A DNA stretch of 64,000 nucleotides from Porphyrobacter sp. HT-58-2. GTDB taxonomy: Bacteria; Pseudomonadota; Alphaproteobacteria; Sphingomonadales; Sphingomonadaceae. Position numbers and translations under genes: made by a program. The notes under the pieces were generated by a model. It saw nothing but the letters and a program-made list of their open reading frames with translations, did no database searches and was not told the DNA's origin. Numbering within the stretch: position 1 is the stretch's first letter; each line of letters starts with the position of its first letter. The stretch covers positions 1,550,001 to 1,614,000 of the forward strand of contig NZ_CP022600.1 in assembly GCF_002952215.1 (NCBI RefSeq), given 5' to 3'. This document shows, piece by piece, positions 34,902-43,653 of this stretch.

Positions 34902-35523
34902 GCTGGGGGTCACTCCGGGTTTCAGCGTCACGGGGGAACCGCTCGTGATCGGGGTCGACGAGGCAGGCCGCGGGCCGCTCGCCGGGCCGGTCGTTGCCGC
35001 GGCAGTCCTGTTGCACGGAGCGATACCGGCAGGTCTCGACGATTCCAAGCGCCTTTCCGCCAAGCGCCGCGCCGCGCTTGATCAGGCAATCCGTTCGGGT
35101 TGTTGCTGGGCGGTGGCAGTGGTCGAGCCGGAGGAGATCGATCGGGTCAACATCTTCCAGGCGACCATGCTCGCCATGACCCGGGCTGTGGCCAGCCTGA
35201 CAGGCGCGCTGGGCGCCGCGCCGCGCGAGGTTCTGATCGACGGCAACATGACGCCGCAGGGTCGCTGCGCCGACTGGGACTGGCCGGCCCGCGCAATCGT
35301 GGGCGGGGATGGAATTGAACCCTGCATCTCGGCCGCTTCGATCATCGCCAAGGAATGGCGCGACCGGCTGATGCTCGAAGCGGCGCAGGTACACCCGCAT
35401 TACGGATGGGAGCGCAACAAGGGCTATGGGACGGCCGAGCATATGGAGGCCTTGCGTCTGCATGGGCCGACGCCGCTCCACCGCCGCAGTTTCGCACCGG
35501 TCTCGCAGTTGTCGCTGATCTAA
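34900..35523 (+). CDS. rnhB: Ribonuclease HII
   Basis: A 207-residue RNase HII that removes single ribonucleotides and RNA from RNA-DNA hybrids. IGVDEAGRGPLAGPVVAAAV supplies the D-E-G active-site start; LIDGNMTP and GDGIEPCISAASIIAKEWRDRLM provide the remaining acidic residue and conserved S-I-x-A-K. The ATG at 34900 (MLGVTPGFSVTGEP) follows GAGAGG; a GTG at 34945 is a shorter option. The plus and minus start codons of rnhB and its divergent neighbour overlap in the tetranucleotide CATG, so no leader separates the two reading frames. It is upstream of ccrM. Confidence 0.93.
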   Translation: MLGVTPGFSVTGEPLVIGVDEAGRGPLAGPVVAAAVLLHGAIPAGLDDSKRLSAKRRAALDQAIRSGCCWAVAVVEPEEIDRVNIFQATMLAMTRAVASLTGALGAAPREVLIDGNMTPQGRCADWDWPARAIVGGDGIEPCISAASIIAKEWRDRLMLEAAQVHPHYGWERNKGYGTAEHMEALRLHGPTPLHRRSFAPVSQLSLI

Positions 35524-35556
35524 TCGCACAACAACCCGGTCAATCGCGCGTCATGT

Positions 35557-35709
35557 GAGTCTTCGCCGCCACACCCCCGCATCTGGAGTCTTGCCCGGAC
35601 GGGCGGACTCAACATCTTGTGCCGATCACCTTTCGTTCCGTGCTACGCGCCTACCCTGAACCATAAGATCCGCAAAATTAGGTGCTTGACGCGGACTCTT
35701 CAAAGACTC
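35557..35709. promoter_or_regulatory. Cluster of five GANTC methylation sites upstream of ccrM
   Basis: GANTC sites lie at 35557 (GAGTC), 35586 (GAGTC), 35606 (GACTC), 35694 (GACTC) and 35705 (GACTC), all within the 230-bp gap between rnhB and ccrM. GANTC is the target of the CcrM methyltransferase encoded next. Methylation-sensitive promoters with such sites control cell-cycle genes, including ccrM itself in Caulobacter. Positions are read directly; the regulatory role is inferred. Confidence 0.65.
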
Positions 35710-35723
35710 ATGCCTGTGGATAA

Positions 35724-36896
<1,173 letters not shown>

Positions 36897-37069
36897 AATC
36901 TGCGTCCAGCGAACATTGCTGCAAAATGAACGACTTGTCCGATAATTCGGGCGGTCTTGCCGCAGACACAATTCATCGCATCTCGCGGAAACTCAAGGCC
37001 CTGCTTCCTCGTAAAGCTTGCGCCGGTCATCTCCCCCTGACCGACCGGCCACAAAAGCATGAGGAAAAA

Positions 37070-37858
37070 ATGACCATGAAGAACAAGCTCGGCCTGATCG
37101 CCGCGGGTGCCGCCGCGATGGCCCTGTTCCCCGCAGCGGCTTCGGCAAAGGAAGGCCCCTATATCGGCCTGAGCGGTGGCCTTGTGCTGCCCGGTGACAG
37201 CAACAACAGCGGCGCTTTCGACGCGACCGTTCCTGCGACCGACGATTTCGGCGCGATCCCGGCCGACACTCCGCTGGGCTGGAACACCGAGTTCGACAAC
37301 GGCTACGCCATCAACGGCCAGATCGGCTATGCTTTCGATAACGGTTTCCGGGTTGAGCTGGAAGGCTCCTACACCCGTTATGACGTCGATCGTCATTCGG
37401 GTCTGACCGTCGGCGGCGCCAACATCGACGGCGTTGATGTGGCCGTTCTCACCCGCGGTGCACCGGCTGCTACCAACCCGACCGTTGGTGCGGTGATCGC
37501 CGATGGCCGGGGCCGGGTTTCGAACTTTGGCCTGTTCGGCAACGTGTTCTACGACATCAACACCGGCTCTTCGTTCAAGCCCTATGTCGGCGCCGGCATC
37601 GGTTACCAGTGGGCTGACATTCAGTTCCGTCCTTCGGGCGTGGACGTGGCCGACGACAATGACGGCGGCTTTGCCTACCAGCTGATGGCGGGTGCGAGCT
37701 TCGCCTTGTCGGACAATGCGGAAATCTTCGGCCAGTACACCTGGCGCGATCGCACCGACACCGCCGAAGTGCCGCTCAACCTGCTGCCCGCCACGCTGGG
37801 TGTGGAAACTGGCCAGTCGATCATTTCGGCCGGGGTGCGGGTGAAGTTCGGCCGCTAA
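37070..37858 (+). CDS. Outer-membrane beta-barrel protein (OmpA/OmpW-like porin family)
   Basis: A 262-residue exported protein. MTMKNKLGLIAAGAAAMALF with PAAASAKEG is a Sec signal, and the mature part has alternating strands ending in aromatic residues (GPYIGLSGG, GYAINGQIGYAFDNGFRVELEGSYTRYD, SNFGLFGNVFYDIN, KPYVGAGIGYQWAD, GFAYQLMAGASFAL, IISAGVRVKFGR). The last strand ends in an aromatic-basic residue, as for outer-membrane insertion. It resembles Rickettsial/alphaproteobacterial small barrels. GAGG lies at 37061 before the ATG at 37070; the longer frame (from 36926) lacks a signal. A strong terminator follows. Confidence 0.87.
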   Translation: MTMKNKLGLIAAGAAAMALFPAAASAKEGPYIGLSGGLVLPGDSNNSGAFDATVPATDDFGAIPADTPLGWNTEFDNGYAINGQIGYAFDNGFRVELEGSYTRYDVDRHSGLTVGGANIDGVDVAVLTRGAPAATNPTVGAVIADGRGRVSNFGLFGNVFYDINTGSSFKPYVGAGIGYQWADIQFRPSGVDVADDNDGGFAYQLMAGASFALSDNAEIFGQYTWRDRTDTAEVPLNLLPATLGVETGQSIISAGVRVKFGR

Positions 37859-37885
37859 GCCGAGGTCAGGGTCCCACGCTCGATG

Positions 37886-37916
37886 AAGGCCGCGCTGGCA
37901 ACGGCGCGGCCTTTTT
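37886..37916 (+). terminator. Rho-independent terminator of the beta-barrel gene
   Basis: AAGGCCGCGC and GCGCGGCCTT form a 10-bp perfect stem around an 8-base loop, ending in TTTTTCTGT. It is a textbook intrinsic terminator 28 bp after the stop codon. Confidence 0.9.
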
Positions 37917-37988
37917 CTGTGCGTTTGGCTGGTGCATTGGCGCACGCGGGCTTTGCCTGTGCGGCGCGGGCGCCTAAGGTCTGATGAT

Positions 37989-39101
37989 ATGTCTCAGGCA
38001 GTCTATCTCCATCCGCTCACGCTCGTCTCCGGCCCGCAGGCAGTGGAGGGCGATGCTGTCCGGCTCGGTGGGTCAATGGCCTACGCGCGCGAGTTTGCGC
38101 TGGTCGTGCGACAGGATGGCGCGGTGGTACAGCGGATTACCGGCACGCGCGATGCGATCGAAGGGGCGATGGCGCGCCTGTCGGGCGATCCAGCCGATGA
38201 GGCAGCGGCGCAGTGGACCAACCTCAGCAAGGTTCATGCCCCGCTGCAACTGGGCGAGCGGACCATCCGGTTCGATCAGCCGCAGGTGATGGGCATCCTC
38301 AACGTCACCCCCGATAGCTTCTCCGATGGCGGCCAGCATGATGTCCTCGAAGCTGGTCGCGCCCATGCCGCGGCTATGCTGGAAGCAGGCGCGGCGATCA
38401 TTGATATCGGCGGGGAGAGCACGCGCCCCGGTGCTTCGGCGACCTTCGAGGATGAGGAAATCCGCCGAATTGTCCCCGCGGTCGAATATTGTGCCAGCAT
38501 GGGGGCGGCGATCAGCCTCGACACCCGCCGTGCGGGCGTGCTGGCGGCGGGGCTGGATGCGGGCGGGCATATGGCCAATGATGTTTCCGCCCTGCGCTAT
38601 GACCCGCGCTCGATCGAGTTGGTCGCTGCGCGCGGCTGCACCGTGGTGCTGATGCATGCACCGGGGGCTGGCGAAGATCTGCACAAGGGCGGCGATTATG
38701 CCGATGTCGTCAGCGAGGTGTTCGACTTTCTCAAATCCGCTCGCGCGCGCGCCATTGCTGCGGGCATTGCCGAGGATCGCATCATCCTCGATCCCGGCAT
38801 TGGCTTCGGCAAGTCACTTGGCGAAAATCTCGCCTTGATGAACGCCCTGCCGCTGTTCCATGCGCTTGGCAGCCCGCTGATGCTGGGGGCGAGCCGCAAG
38901 CGGATGATCGGCGCGCTCTCGAACGAAGAAGCGGCAGACCAGCGCCTCGCCGGATCGATCACGCTGGCGGTCAAGGCGATGGAGGCAGGCGTGCATCTCC
39001 TGCGCGTCCACGATGTCGCCGAGACGGTGCAGGCGCGCAATGTGTGGCGCGGCCTGCGCGATGCCGGGCTGACTGATTTCAGCCAGTTGCCGCCGCTCTG
39101 A
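37989..39101 (+). CDS. folP: Dihydropteroate synthase with N-terminal extension
   Basis: A 370-residue protein that joins p-aminobenzoate to dihydropterin pyrophosphate. MGILNVTPDSFSDGG (residues about 101-115), IDIGGESTRPG, ISLDTRRAGV, MANDVSALRYD, VLMHAPG, LDPGIGFGKSLGENL and GASRKRMIG are the sulfonamide-target motifs. The first 90 residues precede the normal DHPS core of about 280 residues and have no recognised domain; the same extension is typical of sphingomonad FolP as far as I know. The ATG at 37989 gives MSQAVYLHPLTLV. Confidence 0.93.
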   Translation: MSQAVYLHPLTLVSGPQAVEGDAVRLGGSMAYAREFALVVRQDGAVVQRITGTRDAIEGAMARLSGDPADEAAAQWTNLSKVHAPLQLGERTIRFDQPQVMGILNVTPDSFSDGGQHDVLEAGRAHAAAMLEAGAAIIDIGGESTRPGASATFEDEEIRRIVPAVEYCASMGAAISLDTRRAGVLAAGLDAGGHMANDVSALRYDPRSIELVAARGCTVVLMHAPGAGEDLHKGGDYADVVSEVFDFLKSARARAIAAGIAEDRIILDPGIGFGKSLGENLALMNALPLFHALGSPLMLGASRKRMIGALSNEEAADQRLAGSITLAVKAMEAGVHLLRVHDVAETVQARNVWRGLRDAGLTDFSQLPPL

Positions 39102-39181
39102 ACAGGCTTTTCCTGCCGCCATTCTTCTGTCACGGAGCGGGGCCACAAGTCTTGCGCACAACCCCTCTAGGAGTCATTCCC

Positions 39182-40366
39182 ATGCGCCTCTCGCTGCTCG
39201 CTGCCACCACTCTTGCTGCCGCCGGCTTGCTCGCCGCGCCGATCATGGCGCATGACGACGAGCCTGCCCCGGCCCGTACCGCACCGGTGCCGGTCAGCCT
39301 TACTCCCGACCAGCTGCTCCAGCCCTATTATGAAGCGCTGCGCCAGCAGGTCGAAATGCCGGTGGCAGGCCCGAACCCGTCGCTGAGCCCGGCGACGCCG
39401 CTGACCCGGATCGCCTTCGGCAGCTGCAACCACCAATCCGCGCCGCAGCATATGTGGGCGCAGATCGCCTCGGCCAATCCGCAGCTGTTCCTTATGATCG
39501 GCGACAATGTCTATGGCGACAATGGCTGGGACGCGGATGCCGGGCTGGAGAGCCTGCGCCGCGCCTACGCGCTCCAGGCCTCGCATCCCGAATTCAAGGC
39601 GTTCCGGGCGAAGTATCCGATGATGGCGACCTGGGACGACCATGATTACGGCCTCAATGATGCCGGCGGCAGCTTCCCGATGCGGCGCTGGGGCGAGGCG
39701 CTGTTCGAGAGCTTCTGGGGATCGTCGGATGCTGTGCGCTCGCGCCCCGGCGTCTATGACAGCACCATCACCGGGCCGGAGGGCAAGCGGGTGCAGGTGA
39801 TCCTGCTCGATACGCGCTATTTCCGTTCTGACCTGAAGCGCATGGCGTGGTCGAAGGACCGTCCGCCGCTGGGGGGCTACCTGCCTGATGATAGCCTCGA
39901 CAAGACCATGCTGGGCGAGGCGCAATGGGCCTGGCTTGAGCAGGAGCTGGCCAAGCCTGCTGATCTGCGCGTCGTGGTTTCCTCAACCCAGGTCATCACC
40001 ACCGCCCACCAGTTCGAAGGCTGGACCAATATGCCGGTCGAGCGCAACCGCCTGCTGGAGACGCTCAAGAACCGCGCGGCCAGCGGTCTGGTGATCCTGT
40101 CCGGTGATCGCCATGCAGCCGGCATCTACAAGGCCGCGCACAAGGGCGAGACGATGTGGGAGCTGACCAGCTCGTCGCTCAACCTCTCCTTCGGCAGCGA
40201 CAATGATCGCAGCACCGCGCGCGAGCCTGATCCGGCGCGCGTGACTAAGTTCTTCTCGGAGGAGAATTACGGGCTGGTCGACATCGACTGGAAGGCTAAG
40301 CGCCTGACCATGACCTTGAAAGGCAACACCAGCGCGACGCTGGCGAGCCAGACGTTCACCTGGTGA
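39182..40366 (+). CDS. PhoD-like secreted metallophosphatase
   Basis: A 394-residue exported protein with signal peptide MRLSLLAATTLAAAGLLAAP. The PhoD/DUF metallophosphatase signature is clear: IAFGSCNHQSAPQ, LMIGDNVYGDNGWDAD, MMATWDDHDYGLNDAGG, VILLDTRYFRSDLKR, GEAQWAWLEQELAKP and LVILSGDRHAAGIY, which provide the aspartates, asparagine and histidines of a calcium/iron phosphodiesterase site. Likely activity is phosphomonoester or phosphodiester hydrolysis in the periplasm; the natural substrate is unknown. The ATG at 39182 begins the signal; the longer open frame starts with 10 unhelpful codons. Confidence 0.88.
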   Translation: MRLSLLAATTLAAAGLLAAPIMAHDDEPAPARTAPVPVSLTPDQLLQPYYEALRQQVEMPVAGPNPSLSPATPLTRIAFGSCNHQSAPQHMWAQIASANPQLFLMIGDNVYGDNGWDADAGLESLRRAYALQASHPEFKAFRAKYPMMATWDDHDYGLNDAGGSFPMRRWGEALFESFWGSSDAVRSRPGVYDSTITGPEGKRVQVILLDTRYFRSDLKRMAWSKDRPPLGGYLPDDSLDKTMLGEAQWAWLEQELAKPADLRVVVSSTQVITTAHQFEGWTNMPVERNRLLETLKNRAASGLVILSGDRHAAGIYKAAHKGETMWELTSSSLNLSFGSDNDRSTAREPDPARVTKFFSEENYGLVDIDWKAKRLTMTLKGNTSATLASQTFTW

Positions 40367-40406
40367 GGTCGTTTGCCGGAGCGGCTGCTTTGCGCAACCT
40401 GCGCGG

Positions 40407-40550
40407 TGATCGGGGAGAGAGGCGGATGATGCTCAGAGCACTCATGCTCGCGGGACTGGCGGCGGCGATCGCGGTCCGCTGATCGGGGAGAGAGGCGGAT
40501 GATGCTCAGAGCACTCATGCTCGCGGGACTGGCGGCGGCGATCGCGGTCC
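40407..40550. repeat. 71-bp tandem duplication covering a gene start
   Basis: Positions 40407-40477 and 40480-40550 are identical over 71 bases and separated by 2 bases (period 73). Each copy contains a ribosome-binding site (GGGGAGAGAGGCGG), two adjacent ATGs and the beginning of a signal peptide. In copy 1 the frame reads MMLRALMLAGLAAAIAVR and stops at TGA; in copy 2 it continues into the 137-codon gene. Confidence 0.95.
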
Positions 40551-40912
40551 CGCTGGCGGCGCAGGACACGGTCGATATCTTCGGCACCAAGGTGGTGGCC
40601 GGCAAGAAGCTCGACAAGCTGATCGAGAAAGCGCAGGCACACCCGCTCGGCAGCGAAAAGAACCCGGTGCGGGCCGACATGCCCGGCGGCCAGCGTGCCT
40701 ACCTCAATCGCCTGCGCTGCGCCGATGGCAAGCGGCCGACCTATGCGCGGGTCGGCAGTTTCGGGGTAGGGGTCTATGAACGGATCATCGACGGTTACGA
40801 GGTGACCTGCCAGAACAGCACCCCGGCAACGACGATGATCTACATGGATATGTATCACCCAGGCCACAAGGAGCCGGCCGCGGTGGCGGGTTTCTCCATC
40901 GAGCCAGCCTGA
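40499..40912 (+). CDS. Small secreted hypothetical protein with duplicated upstream start
   Basis: A 137-residue protein with a signal peptide (MMLRALMLAGLAAAIAVPLA, cleavage near AQD) and an unrecognised mature domain. It carries a possible disulfide pair (Cys in NRLRCADGKRP and in YEVTCQNST) and a tyrosine-rich segment (ATTMIYMDMYHPGH). No enzyme motif is visible. The start lies in the second copy of the 71-bp duplication; the first copy encodes an 18-codon truncated version that may be translated as a leader peptide. It follows the PhoD-like gene by about 130 bp in the same direction. Confidence 0.7.
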   Translation: MMLRALMLAGLAAAIAVPLAAQDTVDIFGTKVVAGKKLDKLIEKAQAHPLGSEKNPVRADMPGGQRAYLNRLRCADGKRPTYARVGSFGVGVYERIIDGYEVTCQNSTPATTMIYMDMYHPGHKEPAAVAGFSIEPA

Positions 40913-40932
40913 TGCCAATCAGGCGGACGCAA

Positions 40933-40948
40933 TGTTTGACGTGAAACA
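40933..40948. promoter_or_regulatory. parS-like sequence with one mismatch
   Basis: TGTTTGACGTGAAACA differs from the parS form TGTTTCACGTGAAACA only at position 6 (G for C), so one half-site is perfect. It lies in the 76-bp gap between converging genes. Given the exact parS at 26888, this may be a second, weaker ParB site, or chance. Confidence 0.4.
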
Positions 40949-40988
40949 TTTCAAAGGGTTAGTGTAGGAAATCCCCTCCGGCAATCCA

Positions 40989-41750
40989 TCAGAGCGTAAA
41001 CCCGCCGTCCGAGACCATCACATGGCCCGTGATGTTCGAGGCGGCATCGCTCAGCAGGTAGAGGATGCTGTCGGCCATTTCCTCTGACGAAGCAAAGCGG
41101 CCCAGCGGCGTGGTCTTGGCCATCGCTTTGAGGGTCGCCTCCCGGCCAATCGCGGCGACCGAGCGCTGAAAGTCCTCACCGCTTTCCCAGATCGCAGTGT
41201 CCACTCCGCCTGGGGCTATCGCATTGACACGTATGCCTTTTCTGGCGTTTTCGGCGGCCGCGATCCGGGCCATGTGGGCAACCGCCGCCTTGGACACGCC
41301 ATAGGGCCCGATCCCCGGCACCGGCTTGAGGCCCGTGGTCGAGGCGACCACCACGACGCTGCCCGCCTTGCCGTCCATCGCTCTGAGCGACGTCGCCAGC
41401 GTCATGAAGGCACCGTCAAGGTTCACCGCCATCACCCGGCGCCATTCGGCCAGCGCAAGCCCGGCAATAGGGCCGCCCGAACCTATGCCTGCGTTGACCA
41501 CGGCGTGGTCTAAACCGGTCAAGCGGGGTTCAAGCGCCTGCCAAAGGCCCTCGTCGGCAACGCTGCCGGTGATGCGATGAACCTCGCACGCCCCGAGGTC
41601 TAGCGCCTCCATGGCAGCGCCATCCACATCGACCAGAAACAGCTTCGCCGCGCCGCGCGCCGCGAATGCCTTGGCACAGGCCGCTCCGATCCCCGAAGCC
41701 GCCCCCGTGACGAGCGCCGTGCGCCCGGCAAAATCCTGAATGCTTGTCAT
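40989..41750 (-). CDS. SDR-family oxidoreductase
   Basis: A 253-residue classical short-chain dehydrogenase. TGAASGIGAAC is the cofactor loop, VVNAGIG the NAG motif, and VVVASTTGLKPVPGIGPYGVSKAAV gives the catalytic Ser, Tyr and Lys (YGVSK). VMVSDGGFTL closes the fold. An Asp in LVDVDG after the second strand suggests NAD(H) preference. The substrate is unknown. Start at ATG 41750 (MTSIQDFAGRTALVTG). It is 32 bp downstream of the NtrC-like gene stop on the same strand, perhaps co-transcribed. Confidence 0.88.
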   Translation of the reverse strand: MTSIQDFAGRTALVTGAASGIGAACAKAFAARGAAKLFLVDVDGAAMEALDLGACEVHRITGSVADEGLWQALEPRLTGLDHAVVNAGIGSGGPIAGLALAEWRRVMAVNLDGAFMTLATSLRAMDGKAGSVVVVASTTGLKPVPGIGPYGVSKAAVAHMARIAAAENARKGIRVNAIAPGGVDTAIWESGEDFQRSVAAIGREATLKAMAKTTPLGRFASSEEMADSILYLLSDAASNITGHVMVSDGGFTL

Positions 41751-41782
41751 CACCGCAGGGCTAGGCCGGGCGTGCGCGGCAA

Positions 41783-43228
41783 TCAAGCAGCGTTGTCGAT
41801 CCCGAGATCGCTAAGCTTGCGGTAGAGCGTCGAGCGCCCGATCCCCAGCCGGCGCGCCACTTCGGTCATGCGGCCACGATAATGGCCGATGGCGAGGCGA
41901 ATCACGTCGGCTTCGATTTCCTCGAGCGGGCGCAGATTGCCGTCTGGGGTGTAGAGCATGATGCCCACGCCTTCGTGCGCGCTCGCCGTCGTCACGCTGC
42001 CCTGTTCGCCAAGCATTTCCGAAAGCTGCGGAAAGCTGTCGGCGGTGAGCGAATTGCCTTCTGCATATACTGCTGCGCGGAACAGCACCGATTGCAGTTG
42101 GCGGACATTGCCCGGCCAGTCATAGGCGGCGAGCAGCGCCAGTGCGGAATCGCTGACCGAAAGGTGATTGAGCCCCGGCTGTTCGCCGATCCGGGCGAGA
42201 AAGTGGCGGGTCAGCGCCGGGATGTCGCCCGTGCGATCCCGCAGCGCGGGCAGCAGGATGCGGGTCGCGCTCAGCTTTGCGGCAAGGTCTGCGTCGAATT
42301 GTCCTGCGGCCACGATCCGTTCCAGCCCGACATTGCTGGTGACCAGAAGGCGCACATCGACGCGGAAGCCGTAGCTTGCGCCCACCGGGCGGATGATGCC
42401 GGTTTCCAGCGCTTCGGCGAGGCGTTGCTGGAGCGCTGGTGTCAGGCGGTCGATCTCGTCGAGGATCAGCGTCCCGCCGTCGCAATGCTGGAAGGCGCCG
42501 ATCTGGCGGTCAAAGGCGCCGGGAAAGCTGCCGGGCTCGTGACCGAACAGCACCGAATCGATCGAGCCGGGGGGAATCGAGGCGAGGTTGACGATCCGCA
42601 AGGCTTCCTTGGCGCGCGGGGACGCGCCGTGCATCGCGCGCATCAGCATTTCCTTGCCGGTGCCGCTTTCGCCTTCAATCAGCACATGGCCATGCCCACG
42701 CGCGGCCTTGGCAGCCTGCGCCAGCGCGGCGCGGAATTGCGGCGCGGTGCCGATCATCGCGTCGAAATCGAGATGGGCGGCCATTTTTTCGGTCAGCGGC
42801 GCAAGTTCGTGGCGCGGGGCTTCGCGGGTGGTGACGGTGCGCAACGCCTCCATCAGCCGGTCAGGCGAAACGGGCTTCACAAGATAATCGCTTGCACCTG
42901 CCCGCATCGCTTCGACTGCCAGCAGCGGAGAGGCGCTGGTGGTGAGCATCAGAATCGGCAGGGCAGGGCGGCGCGATTTCAGCTCCGCGATCAGCGTGCA
43001 GGCATCATCGCCCGGCACCCATTGATCGAGCAGGATCGCGGAGAGCTGCATCCCCTCGCGCGTGCCGAGCATGGCGATCGCCGTTTCAGCATCGGGCGCA
43101 ACCACGGTGCGCCAGCCATCGCGAGCAGCAATCGCGGTGATCAGCCGGCTTTGCGCGGGCTCATCATCGATCAGCATCACGATTCGTGCGTCTTCCTGCG
43201 CTTCGGGGTGGCAATCAATATCCGCCAT
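41783..43228 (-). CDS. NtrC-family response regulator with degenerate sigma-54 loop
   Basis: A 481-residue three-domain regulator. The receiver (residues 15-130) has Asp68 in ILLDQWVPGDD and Lys118 in LVKPV. The AAA+ domain has Walker A GESGTGKE (186-193) and Walker B LILDEID. The C-terminal Fis-type helix-turn-helix is MTEVARRLGIGRSTLYRKL. The loop that contacts sigma-54, canonically GAFTGA, reads GSFPGA (residues 233-238), so productive sigma-54 activation is doubtful; it may instead act with sigma-70 or repress. No partner kinase is adjacent. Start MADIDCHPEAQEDARIVMLI at 43228. Confidence 0.9.
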   Translation of the reverse strand: MADIDCHPEAQEDARIVMLIDDEPAQSRLITAIAARDGWRTVVAPDAETAIAMLGTREGMQLSAILLDQWVPGDDACTLIAELKSRRPALPILMLTTSASPLLAVEAMRAGASDYLVKPVSPDRLMEALRTVTTREAPRHELAPLTEKMAAHLDFDAMIGTAPQFRAALAQAAKAARGHGHVLIEGESGTGKEMLMRAMHGASPRAKEALRIVNLASIPPGSIDSVLFGHEPGSFPGAFDRQIGAFQHCDGGTLILDEIDRLTPALQQRLAEALETGIIRPVGASYGFRVDVRLLVTSNVGLERIVAAGQFDADLAAKLSATRILLPALRDRTGDIPALTRHFLARIGEQPGLNHLSVSDSALALLAAYDWPGNVRQLQSVLFRAAVYAEGNSLTADSFPQLSEMLGEQGSVTTASAHEGVGIMLYTPDGNLRPLEEIEADVIRLAIGHYRGRMTEVARRLGIGRSTLYRKLSDLGIDNAA

Positions 43229-43480
43229 CAGCTGTGCCGCTCGCTTTCCCAACCATGTTTGCAGTGCGGGCGGGTTGACCCCGGACCACCACATCACGCC
43301 TGCTTAGGACGGAGGGGTAAAAACGTGATTAAGACTGTGCCGCAGCGGGACAGCTGGGATCGGGGCGCAGGGGCTGTGCCTCTCACTAAAGGTGACTTGA
43401 GATAGCGTGCCGGCTTCGATACGGGAGCGGAACAGGGTCTTGCGGCCCGATTTTTCGCCAACCACTCGGCAACCAAATGC

Positions 43481-43492
43481 ACGCACGTGCGT
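43481..43492. promoter_or_regulatory. 12-bp perfect palindrome upstream of the transhydrogenase operon
   Basis: ACGCACGTGCGT lies 26 bp before the ATG of the CoxIV-like gene that heads the pnt operon, in the position of a promoter-proximal operator. No binding protein can be named. It shares the central ACGT with the palindrome upstream of pckA but not the flanks. Confidence 0.4.
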
Positions 43493-43518
43493 TCGGAAGC
43501 CCAAGGGGAAGATACAGC

Positions 43519-43641
43519 ATGAGTGTTCACGACATGGAAAAGGCGCAGGCCACCTATTCGGGTTTCATGGCCACGCTGAAATGGGCCATTCCGGTGATCG
43601 CGGTGATCGTGTTCGCCGTTGTCGCTGCGATCGCCAGCTAA
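43519..43641 (+). CDS. aa3-type cytochrome oxidase subunit IV-like peptide
   Basis: A 40-residue protein, MSVHDMEKAQATYSGFMATL followed by KWAIPVIAVIVFAVVAAIAS, with one C-terminal membrane helix. It matches the small bacterial CoxIV family (aa3-type oxidase subunit IV), in which an N-terminal amphipathic segment with the Y-x-G/S-F pattern precedes one helix. It lies 12 bp upstream of pntAA. In many alphaproteobacteria a CoxIV-like peptide heads the pnt operon and may be a transhydrogenase- or membrane-associated small subunit. AAGGGGAAG precedes the ATG. Confidence 0.8.
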   Translation: MSVHDMEKAQATYSGFMATLKWAIPVIAVIVFAVVAAIAS

Positions 43642-43653
43642 GCCGCCGTCCCA

